Below are positions 1 through 11,597 of a stretch of DNA of 64,000 nucleotides, piece after piece. Location of the stretch: positions 3,693,678 through 3,757,677 of the forward strand of contig VUYV01000003.1 in the NCBI GenBank assembly GCA_008711295.1. Direction: 5' to 3'. This DNA comes from Anarhynchus alexandrinus (lineage: Eukaryota; Chordata; Aves; Charadriiformes; Charadriidae). The notes under the pieces were generated by a model that was not told where the DNA came from, ran no database searches, and worked only from the letters and a program-made list of their open reading frames with translations. Every line of letters begins with the position of its first letter. The first letter of the stretch is position 1. The position numbers and the translations under genes are program-made.

Positions 1-545
1 CATCCTTAAATATTAGTTAGCTTTTCTGGGCCCCTCTGCCCTCCAGGGCTTTATTTCATGGTACTTTGCCAAGCAGATCCCTGAAGAGGACAAAGTCTGC
101 TCTCCTGAAGTTCAGGGTAGTGAGCTTACTCTGTGCCCTCCTTGCTGCTCTAAGGATCTTGAACTGTACCATCTCATGGTCACTGCAGCCAAAGCTGCTG
201 TCGAGCTTCACATTCCCCACTAGTGCCTCCTTGTTAGTAAGAACAAGGTTCAGCGTGGCACCTCTCCTCATTCACTCCTCTATCACTTGGAGAAGGAAGT
301 CATCATCAATGCATTCCAGGAACATCCTGGATTGCTTATGCCCTGTTGTGTTGTCCTTCCAACAGATATTGGGGTGGTTGAAGTCCCCCATGAGGACCAG
401 AGTTTGTGAATATGAGGCTGCTCCAATCTGTGTATAGAGGGACTTGTCCACTCAGTCATCGGATCAGGTGGCCTGTAGCACATCCCAACTATAACATCAN
501 ATCAATCCCACCATGTCTTTGTGATGCCAATAAGGTCTTAGTCCT
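1..545 (-). pseudogene. CR1 ORF2 endonuclease domain, broken
   Basis: This is a remnant of the apurinic-type (APE-like) endonuclease that nicks the target DNA to prime CR1 reverse transcription. The catalytic-histidine block SDHEMV is encoded at about 167-184. It is followed on the minus strand by FKILRA and the LTTLNFRRADF segment that closes the domain. The middle block, with the CYRPPD motif and a GxSTTPIS version of the usual GDFNHPDI metal-binding block, is readable at 283-483 in a different frame, so there is at least one frameshift near 283. The start of the domain (T-rich first block and ITE-type second block) lies around 480-545 and is poorly preserved. It encodes no functional protein. 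Confidence 0.85.
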
Positions 546-784
546 GCCAACGTGCACACATCTCTAACTCCTCCTCTTTATTCCGCATGCTACATGTGTT
601 TGCATAGAGGCTTTTAATTTGGGTCCCAATTGAAACTGACTTACTGGCTGGAGTGGCTGCAGTTCCTTTGTGCTACACCCCAGGTGCTCTCCTGACGACC
701 TGTGACCCTTCAAGCTCTGGGCATCTGCTACTGGCATTGGCATCACATTGGTAGGAGTGGGATGGATTTAGGTTCTCTTCCCCT

Positions 785-958
785 GACAACTGTAGTTTAA
801 AGCCCTCTTCACGAGCTTGGCAAGCCTCTGATGCTCTTCCCCTTCTCTGACAAGTGGACCTGATCAGGCCCCCGTAGACCAAGTTTCTCAAAGCCACGTG
901 ATAGCCATGAAATCAGGAACTGCTTATGATGAGCCCACATGGACAGTATCCCCTATGT
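785..958 (-). pseudogene. CR1 ORF1 C-terminal SGNH-esterase remnant
   Basis: The minus strand here reads as a degraded version of the last part of CR1 ORF1. A block resembling GPD-VHLSEKGKS, the block that carries the Asp and His of the SGNH hydrolase triad, is recognisable around 830-870 and is followed by an RALN-like ending near 790. Frames change within the segment. The esterase-like domain of CR1 ORF1 is thought to help the ribonucleoprotein act on membranes or nucleic acid; nothing here would be functional. The call rests on its position directly upstream of the endonuclease and on the parallel block in CR1-A at 23640-23730. Confidence 0.6.
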
Positions 959-3900
959 TCATGGGAGGCATTATTATAACTGCTTTTAATTTAACTGCCC
1001 AAGTAATGGAAATTTAATATTGTTGGATGTATGTGCATGCAATTCCATGTACAGTCACCAATGCTGGGATTTGTAAGTCCACGCTTCTGCTTCTGATATG
1101 GATGAAATAATTCCATTTTTTTAATGCCACATATGTCAATGAACAAATATTTTTCCCAGTTCTACGTATTAATTTTACCTGAATTGAGTAATGAACTGAT
1201 AATGATAGAATCATTCTAGGTAACTAAGTGTTCAGAATCACTTCTTAGTTTTCCCAGTTACAGTCAAGATAAATAGAGCCAGACTAATGTATATTTATAA
1301 ATAAACTTACATGAGGTAAACAGAATCAGTCTAATGTAAATAGCAAACCACTCAGAACCATTAACTTCAGCAAGTAGAGTTTTCTTTTACATGGGCTCAT
1401 CACTACTTTAATCTCTACCTTGTTTTGGTACCATAGAAAGTGAGAGTTAATCAAGAAATTAAATAGAAAGCCAGGAAAATATATTATTTTGTTATTGCTC
1501 ATTAGATCTAAGAATCTAGAGCTAAGAAATACCAGTTTGTTTCTCTAGAGATATCACCACAAATTAAGACTTGATATTCTCAACTGCAGAAAAATATTTA
1601 AAATATATGTAAAAATCAATTGCCTTTGCTGGAAAAATTACCTGTATTGCCCTTCTAAATATCTAAACTTTAAGATCTTAGAGATATGCTAAAAACCAAC
1701 CAAACAAAAAATATTTAAAAGAAAAAAAGGACAAGGATGTAGTCTTTTCTTATTGGAACAAATGTTTTAGGTTTTCCATATGGTACAGTTTTAAAGTTAT
1801 TTTTATAATTTGGGATTTATTTTTAAGAATAATTAAAATTTATTCTTTAGAAAATCCCCATTAGTTTTTTAAATTATTCTGTGGTTTTCAGAAGGCACAG
1901 ATAACAATAGTGTGAAATTTTTGTACAACTGTACACCTTTACTGTAAATATGACAATATACTTTCATCACCCGAGAACTTAAAGATTAAGTCCACATCCT
2001 ACTGCAGAAGGTAAACGTGATAAATGACAATTTAGACTGGAAAATTATATTTTTTGGTCTTTCTGAGGCTGGAAAGCTGATTTTGATTTAGATATTTATT
2101 AGCTTAAGACATTGGGCATATTTTCTGTTGTAGTCACTTTCAGCATACCTTATAAGCAAATATTGGTAAAATCTACTGATATTTCTTATTTCTATTCTTG
2201 AATAGTCTGGAACTTGGGTTTCATTGAAAGTCAGGGGAGCTTGGGGGTCCCAGGCTATGTTTTCTATCTACGTTAACTTAGGTCTTGAATTTGCCTTCAC
2301 CCACCCAACACCTTGTGGTGTTGCAGGTTCCTTTAGATGGTGGCTCTAGTTCAGCTTTTGCTGACAAATCAGCTGAATCTTAATGCGGGGAAGCCTCTGG
2401 CACAGGAGGAAACTGATAAAGACATATTTCACTAGATCACAAAATATCTCTTTTCATAGATGACCATCTGCCATTTCCTCAAAAACTTGTACCCTTTCCT
2501 TATAATGAAGATGTCCTCTGGTTTCATAGTTTCTTGAGCAAATGGTTTCTTGATATCCCAAAAGCCTAAAGAAACACACAAGTTGAATGTAAAGAACACA
2601 AAGACTGAATGAAGTTGAAGGCTCACAGAGGCTTTATGATTTTTTTTAGTAGTTTCATCCTGAGTTAAAAGGACCATCAGTGCTATAGGAACTGCATGAT
2701 TCAGAGTAGGATTTTTTACCAGTACAGTGAGATGTTCATTGGGCAATCATGCAAAACATCTTGCTTTCCATTCAGAAATTTTCTTGAGGTCTGTAAAGAG
2801 GAAGTGAGCACGATACGCGCATGACAACCTTGGATTGTTTTATTTAAGTTTGAGGCTTCTGTCTCCTGCAATTTAAACACGTAACTATGTGCTATTCTGC
2901 CTCTAAATCTCTGCTTGATCTATGCTTGATGAATGGTTGTGCAATACGATACACAGATATCTTTTTTTAAGTTATTACTGGCTTTAGCAACCTGTATTGC
3001 TGCAGTTGGGAGACCATATACCTTCACTATAGTCTCTTTCCAGCTTTGATTATGTGTGGCACTGCTGATCATTACAATCCACCCCAGGAAAAATTCTTTA
3101 GATTCCCTTGTATTTAAAATTATGATTCTGCACATCTAAATCGCACCTTTAATATTTAAATATCTTAACATAAATCCATGATATATTTTAAATGGTGGTA
3201 GTGATGAAATTTTGAAAAGGATCAGATCAAAGAAGGTACTGCTTAAAAGCTGTGTTATTTCATGAAGCTTTTCATTAAACAAGTCTGTGTAAGCAGATAC
3301 CCCTACCTTACCAAAATAAGATGTAGCCATTCTCTAACCTAATAAAAATGTCTCCAGCGTTATCTTTTCTATACTCCTGGATGCCAGTTCAGGGTCACTG
3401 TGCCACATACTGTAGTTAAATGTAAGATTCTTTTATATTTCTGAGGAATGATTCTTTGTAAATTGTTCATATCAAGAACCATTTATTAATGATTGATCAC
3501 TCCCAACAAAAAATTGGTAAAAATTATTTTAAATTATCTCAAAGGCACAAAAGCACACTGAAAGTATCCAAATAAGAACTTCCTTCTATATTCATTTTCT
3601 ACTGCTTGAGGCAATCAGCAGGTCTTAAAGTGAGAGCTGTAGGGCACTACTTGTAACTATATCATGATTTCACTACAAGATCCTTCCAGGTAGAAGATTT
3701 TTTTTTGCTGTAGAAATGTTTAAAAGTTAACAAGAAAACAGTATTACAGTAGGACCAGATCTCTCTGGATTATATTATTCAAATTACGCTTTGCCTAAGT
3801 GTAGTTATTCACACATATAGAAGTATATAAAAAATATGCAAGCTCTGTATTAATTTATGTGATTTGTTTTTTAAACTGTTCTAATAGGGATAAGATCAAA

Positions 3901-4193
3901 ACAGAAAATATGTAACTTTTGTAGACAGAAGTATCTTTATAGTTTTCATCTATAACATCATAACAGTACAACTATTGTTTCATTGGCACTCTTCAGAGCT
4001 GACCAAAGAAGAATAATTTTGTGTTTCACAAGATATTTAGCAGGTTTGATTGCTGAATTCAAATTAATAAAAACAAACAGTAAATGAGGAACTCTTTGGG
4101 AATTTGACCAATTTGCTACATGTTACAAGAAGAGTCAGCTTTAGTCATTTGCTCAGACATTATATTGACCGTGTATTTTTATTAAAAAGTCAA

Positions 4194-4685
4194 TCATATC
4201 ATTAATACTTTAATGTCATGGCAGCATTTTTTTGTATTAAGGTATTCATAGCAATTAATAGATAAAGACTTTTTTGTATAGTCGTCAGGCGCTGCTCCAA
4301 ACAAGGGGAAAAGTAGTAACTGAGGACTTAATGCAAATAGGGTTTCTCTCTTATTCTGCAGAAGCTTCATCTCTTGCTGCTGACTTGTTCCAAGGGCAGA
4401 TTTCATGCTGAGGCTGCCCAACCTGCACGGAGCAGCCAGTGGCTCTGAGACGGGGACCTCCTTTTCCCTGCCTTCACCTCCTACGCCAAGCAGGGATGGG
4501 AAGTGCGACACAGACTCTCTATAGGGAGATCTCAGGGTTTTTTTAGCTGGTACAGTTAAGTATAAATAAAAAAGATTTCTGTACCACCTTTCCTTCCAGC
4601 ACAGGTGTACATCAGAGGCACCTGATACATACACAAGCCAAATACTTGCAGAAGAGTAGGAAATGTTCTTATCATTGCAGGACAC
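4194..4685 (-). other. 163-codon open frame of unknown status, probably chance
   Basis: This is the longest stop-free ATG frame in the window that does not belong to a retrotransposon. It lies in a locally GC-richer island (about 4270-4530) with several CpG sites, which lowers the density of stop codons by itself. The predicted protein starts MSCNDKNISY and has a hydrophobic stretch near its C-terminal third (LLLFPLFGAA). I recognise no domain, signal peptide or family, and I saw no convincing promoter, splice context or polyadenylation signal tied to it. It is recorded so that it can be tested; I would not annotate it as a gene without transcript or conservation evidence. Confidence 0.12.
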
Positions 4686-4924
4686 AGGTTAAGTATACTT
4701 CATGATGGTTAGATTTACAGAATTGTAACATTTGGCTCTTCACCCTACACCTGTGATAACTAGACATTAGACAACATTGACCCTTGAGATTTATGTTCTC
4801 ACCTCCTCCACTTTCCTTTATCTATGCTAAGAAACTGGAAGTTTTTCTCTGATTCCTCTGTTCTCTTTTCTACTGATAACAAATAATCTGCATTTAATCT
4901 TAATGGGTTAATTTTCTTGAAGGT

Positions 4925-4966
4925 CATGAGCGGCTGTTGCTCATGCCTACCACCAGAAGAGCCGCT
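4925..4966. repeat. Overlapping GC-rich inverted repeats (two alternative hairpins)
   Basis: CATGAGC at 4925-4931 pairs perfectly with GCTCATG at 4939-4945 across a 7-base loop. Within it, AGCGGCT at 4929-4935 also pairs perfectly with AGCCGCT at 4960-4966. The two stems share bases and so exclude each other. They stand out because the surroundings are AT-rich. No known RNA family is recognised. Confidence 0.5.
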
Positions 4967-6984
4967 TTCAGAAGGTGCTGAGCAAAAAATGCGCTGCTAG
5001 ACTTTTCTTTTATGCAAAGAAGCAAGTACTGGGAAACCACCTTTAGGTCTTGCTTTAAAGGAATTGGATCTGTGAGAGAGGTTACCTGTGCCACAAGCTA
5101 TTTTTATTGTTTATTTTAAAGCTCCTCTCTCGGTGAGGGAAATGCCTATGCATTCAGTGGTTCTTTTAGTAGAGAACTCCAAGTGGCAATATTTTCTTTT
5201 TTGTTTAAACTGGCTAGCTGCAGAGATTGAACTCTGGAGCAGCCTTTGGGATATGACAAGTTCTGGAGAGGGGATTTAAAACTCAGCTTGCATGAGACAT
5301 ATCTTTAGTCTGAATGTGAGTTGAATGAGGCACATAAAATTGCTTGAAGCAAAATAGTAATGGTAAAGATTCAATATTCATACTTGAAAGGACCTTATCA
5401 TAGTGTAGTTTAGACAAAGGGTTTTACAAAAATGCTGACACAAAGTCAAGAATGAGTGCTGCCAGAAATGGAAACTTTTTTTAGTATTTCAGGTTTCATA
5501 AATTCTTCGTGTGCAGCATGAATCATAGAATAACTAGATAAGGCCTATTTGCGGTCATATGTCACTGTGCCAGTCTCTCATCTTTGTATTTAGAACGACA
5601 TCCTGCTTGGCAGGCCAGGCGATTTCTGTGGTAGATGTGGTGGCATAGTAATATAGGAAAACTACTTCTTTCAATTCTGGAAACCTAGCTGTTCCACAGA
5701 TAGGGGCATAGAGAATGAAGACACGTGTTATGTACTACAAAAGTAACTATATCCTCTTTCTAGAAACATCCAAATCCAAAATGGAAAACATTCACCTAAA
5801 TAGTCCCTCTTCTCAGGTAGGCTGAGAAGGATTGATCATGGATATTTTAAGGTTTGCAGTCTTTAAATTATAAAGGGACAGATATTTTACTACTTCTAGG
5901 GAAAAAAAGGCTTTTTTAATTAAACAGAATAAAAATTACATTTGCAATTAAATGCCTATCTTTTTCCTTTGTTTCTTTCCCTATTATTTCGTTGAACCCC
6001 ATTATAATAACTGCATTCTAATCAATCCAAGTAACATAGCAGGATGTGGTCACACTTGGACCACGTTTCTAAGGGTCTGTTATTGTCATTACTAATGTTG
6101 CTGCTGTGCAAAAAAGCCCAACATTGCATTCGTCTTTCTGGGGCTTTTTCCTGATGTGCTCATGAAAATGTAGCTGTTCCCTGTGATGACTGTAAGCCTT
6201 GTTCTTTCCAGTGTTACTGCCTTCCAGCTGACAACGAGCATGCTGTTTTGTTTTCCTCGGTTATATTAACTGCTTCTCTCCCCAGGATGACTTTCATCTT
6301 GTTTTTGTCCATGTTTGAATACCCTTTAGTTTCGTATTCCTCTTTTTTGACTAATGCTGATGATTCCACCCTAGTAAGTCTAATATGCAGATTTCATTGA
6401 TAAACTGTTTATTCTTTCTTCCAGATGATCTATAAAGGCATGACATATTTCTGTAACAGTATTTCTGCAGAGCATTGCTGGTATTTTACGTTTGTTGCAT
6501 ATCTTCCCTTTTTTTAAGTATTTCTACAGAAAGTGGTCTTTTTCCAAATATTTGTAAATTTGGTCAACATTTTTTCAGGTAAAATATGGAGTAGTCTAAT
6601 TTTGTTTATTCTAATACGTGATATAAGCATCGGATAATTGCTTAAATGATCACACTGCTGAAAAGATTCAGCTTTAACTGACTAATCATGATGACTATCA
6701 GTTCCTCAATTTTAAGACTATAGATTTCCCTGTATTTTTTGCTTGTTTACAAGAATACTCGAGGGGAAACAAGGAAGATTGGAAATCACATTCTTCTGTT
6801 GATCTCAGCTACTGTACAGGAAGACAAATGGTTCTTAGCGTTGAAACTCAACACACTTAGGGATATTTATCTGAAAATTAGTATTTTGAAAACAAACTAA
6901 ATTCTTAGAGAATTGATGCAATATATCTATATGGAATCAGAAATTTGGGTTTGGGTTTATTAAGATTTTCTATTTCTCTTTTAG

Positions 6985-7013
6985 CATAGTACCATTTACC
7001 ATAGTACCATTTA
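6985..7013. repeat. 14-bp tandem direct duplication
   Basis: The 14-base word CATAGTACCATTTA occurs at 6985-6998 and again at 7000-7013, one base apart. It is a simple slippage-type duplication. Confidence 0.8.
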
Positions 7014-9943
7014 AAACATATCACAATAATTGGTGAAAATTGAATAAATTGCTACCATGAGGTCTGTCTACAAAAAAGTTCAAGCTTCTAGCTCAATCGA
7101 TAGAAAAGCAAGCAAGAGAAAAAACATTATGTGCACATCCATCAGTGCTCCTAAAAATGTGATCTGATTCTACCATTTTCCATAGAAAATACTCTCTTCT
7201 CAAGGGAAGTGGGGTAAAATGTAAACCACTTTTGCTTGCTGCTTTGACTTTCACTGACAATTGAGTTTCCATATTCAATAAATGTCAGAAATAGTTTTCA
7301 AGTCAGAGTTTGCAAAGATTATGCCTTATTTATTTGTTTTTCTCTCTGTTGTGTGTTTGTTTATCTTCTTGGAACATGTTTTAAAACTGCCTGGATGACA
7401 TTTTAAGTTAGTATATTTTCTCTCTGCAGGTATTAGTAATTCATCAATTACTAATACTGCTTTTTGTTATTGAAGTTTACTTATTTTAAATAAAGAAAAA
7501 CAGCAGCAATATTCATGCAGCCCAATTCCAAAAGTCAATACCAGTTCTAGGTCCCAATCCTGCAAAAATTTTTGCAGTTCTACAGAAACAAGTTAAATAG
7601 AAATGAACAGGATAAAGCGCTATGCTCAAAAGCACTATGCACTTTGAGTCAAAATGCTGCATGATTCTTTAAAAACCTTTTTGAAAAATTGAACTCTTTA
7701 CCAGAATGAAGTTCATACTGTACAAGTCATTTTACTTAAGTCAGCATTGCCACTGTTAACTGCACAGTTTCATGGCTATATGAAAAATAAATACACTCAG
7801 TAGGTATACATAGAGGGGTTTCCTTTAATATCTTCAGTTGTTTAATGTAAAAAGGCATTTAAGGTAATTCACATTCTGAAAGGTAAATTAAGTTAAAGAA
7901 CTACTGAAAAACTGTGGAAAATTCTNTATTAAGTTCAGAATACTCCCACAGAAGAGGATGAACTGGAAGGCTTAAGAATTATTTTGGATTTTTGAATATC
8001 CAGGATATCACCAAAGTCGCCAAAATTAAGAAAAGCTATGCTAATGATGATTTTACCAAATACAGACTGTTGAAAAAAGCTTTACACTTAAAATATAAGA
8101 CAAATTTTCTGAAAAACAGAAGTTTTAATTAGTAAGCTCATGATTCTAATTCTACTTCAATGAATACTATGCATAGCTCCAATGGAGCTGAACTGCTTTA
8201 AAATATGATTAGGAAATCAGAATTCACAAAAGCAGTGCTTAGTAAGGATTAAAGAAAAACTCAGCAGAAAACAGCTAGAGCATCATGAATTCACCAATAT
8301 TTGCTTTTCCTATATTTTTAAGCAGGGAATAGTCTGTTTAGTGGTTACAGATGAAGTTGCAGCAAGCTTTATAAATAATGTCCCTGAAACCTGCTCAGTT
8401 CGCATCTTGATGAATGCAGATAGCTCTTACTAGTGTCAAGAGGTGCTGAGAATGTGTTGGATGAAAAGAATAGACCTCCAGCAGATTATACGTTTATTTG
8501 CAAGGCTCTGTTTCAGAAAACAGAAGCAGTTATCTTATTGTCCTGTTGTTACTTATTCTTGTAATTAACAACATGTGCAAATGTTTGCTAGTTATCATGG
8601 AATTGCATTGATACAACAATGGTTTCATGCACTTCGTAGTACAAAGATTTATTAAAAAATAGAAAAACTAGCAATATTCAAGCTATGCATCTAGAGATTT
8701 GAAAGTGTAAAATAGTCTAATACACTTTAAGCAATATAGTACAGTTTTTCTCTTTTTTCCCTATAAAAATTGTCTACAATATTTCCACTTTTCTCTTCCC
8801 TTGTATACTGCACGGTGTTCTGGTTGCTTAAAAGAAAGTCTCCCTGTCCTTCATATTAGGATTAATAAGATTCAACTGCAGCAGGGATACCATTGGGAAT
8901 TGGTTATTTATTCAACAGAAAAGTGCTTTTTTGAGAAAAGAGCTGTTGGAATCTAGGAGAATAAATAATTCAAGATAGTTCTCTTCCCTTTTGTTTCAAT
9001 ACTCAGGTGTATATGTCTCATCCATAAGAAATTCCACACGTTTCTTCAACCAACTTCACATTCACGTTGCTGCATTTAACCCTTTCATCTTTATTCTGTG
9101 AGGCAAACCAGGGAGATTCTGCAGTCAAATGCAATAAGCATTTCTAAGACGGCTAGCTTATTTAAGAAGGCAGAAAGAAGGAACGCTCACTGAAGAGATA
9201 AAGTTTAAAGTCAAAAAATACTAAAGAAGCTAACACAAACCAAAAGGTTGATGTTACTAGAAAGCAGGTTTTTAATATTTATCCTATGCATTTTATGCAA
9301 ATATCAAAAAGATAATTTCCTGTAGTGTGGTTTGAAAAAACTTAAAGCTTAAATCTTTCTTCTCTATTAAATTATGCAGGAAGAGACAGAAAGATTTTCA
9401 GTATTTTTTAACCTAACAAGACAGACTTTTTCAACTGCAGAGATTCTGCAACAAGTACAAATCAATGCCCAAGAACTTAATCTTTGCTCTTGAGGTTATG
9501 GTGCATACACTGAGGAATAGATAATAATAAGTATTAAGGAAAACCCCGTGGAACATTTCAATTGTAATGTATCTGTACACTGCAACACCTCCCTGAGAAG
9601 CACAGAGTCACATATAATTATACAGAGCCCAGAGATAACACAAAAGACCATCTGTAAGCTTTGAACAGATGTAGCCTTTGAATACTTGAGCTTATCTTGG
9701 TCTTAACATTTTTTAAAGCTCAAAACAAGTACAGCTTCAAAAACAGTACTGGAGTAGGAACAAATTCAAGACTGGGATATTCAGATTCCTCTGAAGTTGA
9801 TATTTTGCTCACTGTTGTTTAAAACATGGTTTTGCACATTACCTTGTGTTTTAAGGAAAAAGGGTTTTGTATACATAATTAATTACCTACCAATATTTTT
9901 TTAGCAAATGAAATGCTCTACAATAGTCAAACCTGACAGAGAA

Positions 9944-10034
9944 GGAATGGAATGGAATGGAATGGAATGGAATGGAATGGAATAGAATAGAATAGAATAG
10001 AATAGAATAGAATTGAATTGAATTGAATTGAATT
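9944..10034. repeat. Pentanucleotide microsatellite in three homogeneous blocks, at a CR1 tail
   Basis: On the plus strand there are about eight GGAAT units, then six AGAAT units, then four TGAAT units, without interruption. On the minus strand this is ATTCA, then ATTCT, then ATTCC, placed exactly where the minus-strand CR1 at 10035-11420 should carry its short ATTCTATG-type tail. The blocks differ from each other at a single position of the unit, which suggests successive expansions of mutated units. Length is likely polymorphic between individuals. Confidence 0.95.
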
Positions 10035-11420
10035 TCAGTTGGAAGGGAACTACAGCGATAATCTAGTGCAACTGCCTGACCAATTCAGGGCTGTCCAAAA
10101 GTTAAAGCATATTATTAAAGGCATTGTCCAAATGCCTCTTAAACACTGACAGGCTTGGGGCATTGACCACCTCTCTAGGAAGCCTGTTACAGTGTTTGAC
10201 CACCCTCTCAGTAAAGAAATGCTTCCTAATGTCCAGTCCAAACCTCCCCGAGGTTTGGCAGCTTTGAACCATTCCCACAAGTCCTATCACTGGATACCGG
10301 GGAGAAGAGATCAGCACCTCCCTCTCCACTTCCTCCCCTCAGGAAGCTGTAGAGAGCAATGAGGTCACCCCTCAGCCTCCTTTTCTCCAAACTAGACAAG
10401 CCCAAAGTCTTTAGCCACTCCTCATAGGACATTCCTTCCAGCCCTTTCACCAGCTTTCTCACCCTTCCCTGAATGCATTCAAGGACCTTCACATCCTTCT
10501 TAAGTTGTGGGGCCCAAAACTGTACACAGTATTCAAGGTGAGGCTGCATCAATGCTGCATACAGTGTGATAATCACCTCTTTTGACCAACTGGTTATCCT
10601 GTGTTTAATAGACCCCAGGATGCAGTTTGCCCTCTTGGCTGCCAGGGCACACTGCTGACTCATATTAAGCCTGCTGTCAACCAGCAACCCCAGATCGCTT
10701 TCTGCAGGACTGCTCTTCAGCCACTCCTCTCCCAGTTTATACCCAGCATTACTCTATCCTAGGTACAGAATCTGACATTTGGACTTTTTAAATTTCATGC
10801 CATTAATCATTGCCCAATGTTCCACTCTATCTAGATCCCTCTGCGAGGCATCTTGTCCTACAAAAGAGTCAACAGAACCTCCCAGTTTGGTATCATCAGC
10901 AAACATGGTGCATTCAACTCCTTATATTGGTAAATATATCGAGTGGAACTGTCCCTAGAATTGAACACTGAGGAACACTGCTGATGACCGGTCACCAGCC
11001 AGATATAGCCCATTCACTACAACACTTTGAGCCCTGACGTTCAGCCAGTTCTTCATACAGCACACCGGGAATCCACTCATTCCACAGATGGACAAGTTGT
11101 CCAGAAGGATGCCGTGAGTGACAGTATCAAAAGCCTTACTAAAGTCCAGAAAAACTACATCCACTGCCTTCCCTTCATCCACTAGGCATGTGACCTTATC
11201 ATAGAAGGATATCAAATTAGTTAAACAGGACTTTACCTTTGTGAGCCCATGTTGACTGTGCCTGATGATTGGATTATTCTTGAAATGCCTTTCATTAGTA
11301 CCCAGCATAATCTTTTCCATCATTTTTCCAGGAACTGAGGTTAGACTAACAGGTCTGTAGTTCACTGGGTCTTCCCTCATGCCCTTTTTTGTATATTGGA
11401 ATAACATTGGCTAGCAGATG
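10035..11420 (-). mobile_element. CR1 LINE copy, 5'-truncated, with 3' end preserved
   Basis: This 1.4-kb minus-strand CR1 copy covers the ORF2 reverse transcriptase from just upstream of its first conserved block to the end of ORF2, then a short 3' end adjoining the microsatellite at 9944-10034. The 5' truncation falls near 11420, inside the segment reading ANVIPIYKKG in intact relatives. That is the usual result of incomplete target-primed reverse transcription. A 62-base pure purine run begins 64 bases beyond that end. Its subfamily resembles CR1-B (19343-20820), with wording such as [12 protein letters not shown], rather than CR1-A. Confidence 0.93.
10050..11407 (-). pseudogene. CR1 ORF2 reverse transcriptase and C-terminal region, frameshifted
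   Basis: The N-terminal part of the RT domain (10955-11407, 150 codons) contains the NYRPVSLTSVPGK block, the [14 protein letters not shown] block and motif A ([11 protein letters not shown]) with its catalytic Asp. The FADD catalytic box is intact at 10892-10903, after a frame change between about 10900 and 10955. The post-RT region (10226-10687) includes [15 protein letters not shown], and the end of ORF2 is read near 10050-10329 in shifted frames. At least two frameshifts make it non-functional. Retention of both FADD aspartates shows moderate age rather than function. Confidence 0.9.
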
Positions 11421-11483
11421 GGTTTTATTTCATTAAGGTAGCAGGTAATGGTGCAAAGTTCCATGTGGGACTCAGTTTGTTTT

Positions 11484-11597
11484 AGGGGGAAAGGGAAGGG
11501 GAGGGAGAAGAAAAAAGGGGAAGGGAGGAAGGAGAAGGGAGGAAGCAAGAAAGAAAGACAGAAAGAGAAAGAGAAAGGCAGAAAGAAGGTAAGATCG
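11484..11597. repeat. Polypurine (GA-rich) tract
   Basis: Positions 11484-11545 are 62 bases of A and G only, and the bias continues with a few C interruptions to about 11597, grading into GAAA units. Such homopurine runs can form triplex (H-DNA) structures and are often polymorphic. The tract starts 64 bases from the 5' end of the neighbouring CR1 copy. Open frames read across it in both directions are low-complexity artefacts. Confidence 0.9.

Larger units (their letters stand above)
1..958 (-). mobile_element. CR1 LINE copy, 5'-truncated, running off the left edge
   Basis: Read on the minus strand, this stretch gives the end of CR1 ORF1 (785-958) and then the ORF2 endonuclease (1-545). 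It lines up block by block with the better preserved CR1-A copy at 22400-23800: both have the same SDHEMV, DFNH-type and ITE-type endonuclease blocks in the same order. Several frame changes and stops show that it is dead. The 5' end appears to fall near 958, where the match to ORF1 fades. The 3' part, including the reverse transcriptase, would lie to the left of position 1. An N at 500 is an unresolved base inside the element. Family assignment is confident; the exact right boundary is not. Confidence 0.9.
961..9943. other. AT-rich DNA with no recognised gene
   Basis: About 9 kb with no transposon protein, RNA gene or splice-bounded exon that I can recognise. Open frames are short and look like chance, apart from the 163-codon frame at 4194-4685 listed separately. 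Small structures noted: a hairpin pair at 4925-4966, a short direct duplication at 6985-7013 and an unresolved N at 7926. Homopolymer A/T runs are common. Introns of a large gene or intergenic DNA would both look like this. Confidence 0.6.

Noticed and set aside
5520..5590. AATCATAGAATAACTAG followed by AAGGCC...GGTCAT, similar to a CR1 3' end
   Set aside because: Too short and diverged to separate from chance; only the AATCATAGAAT word is good.
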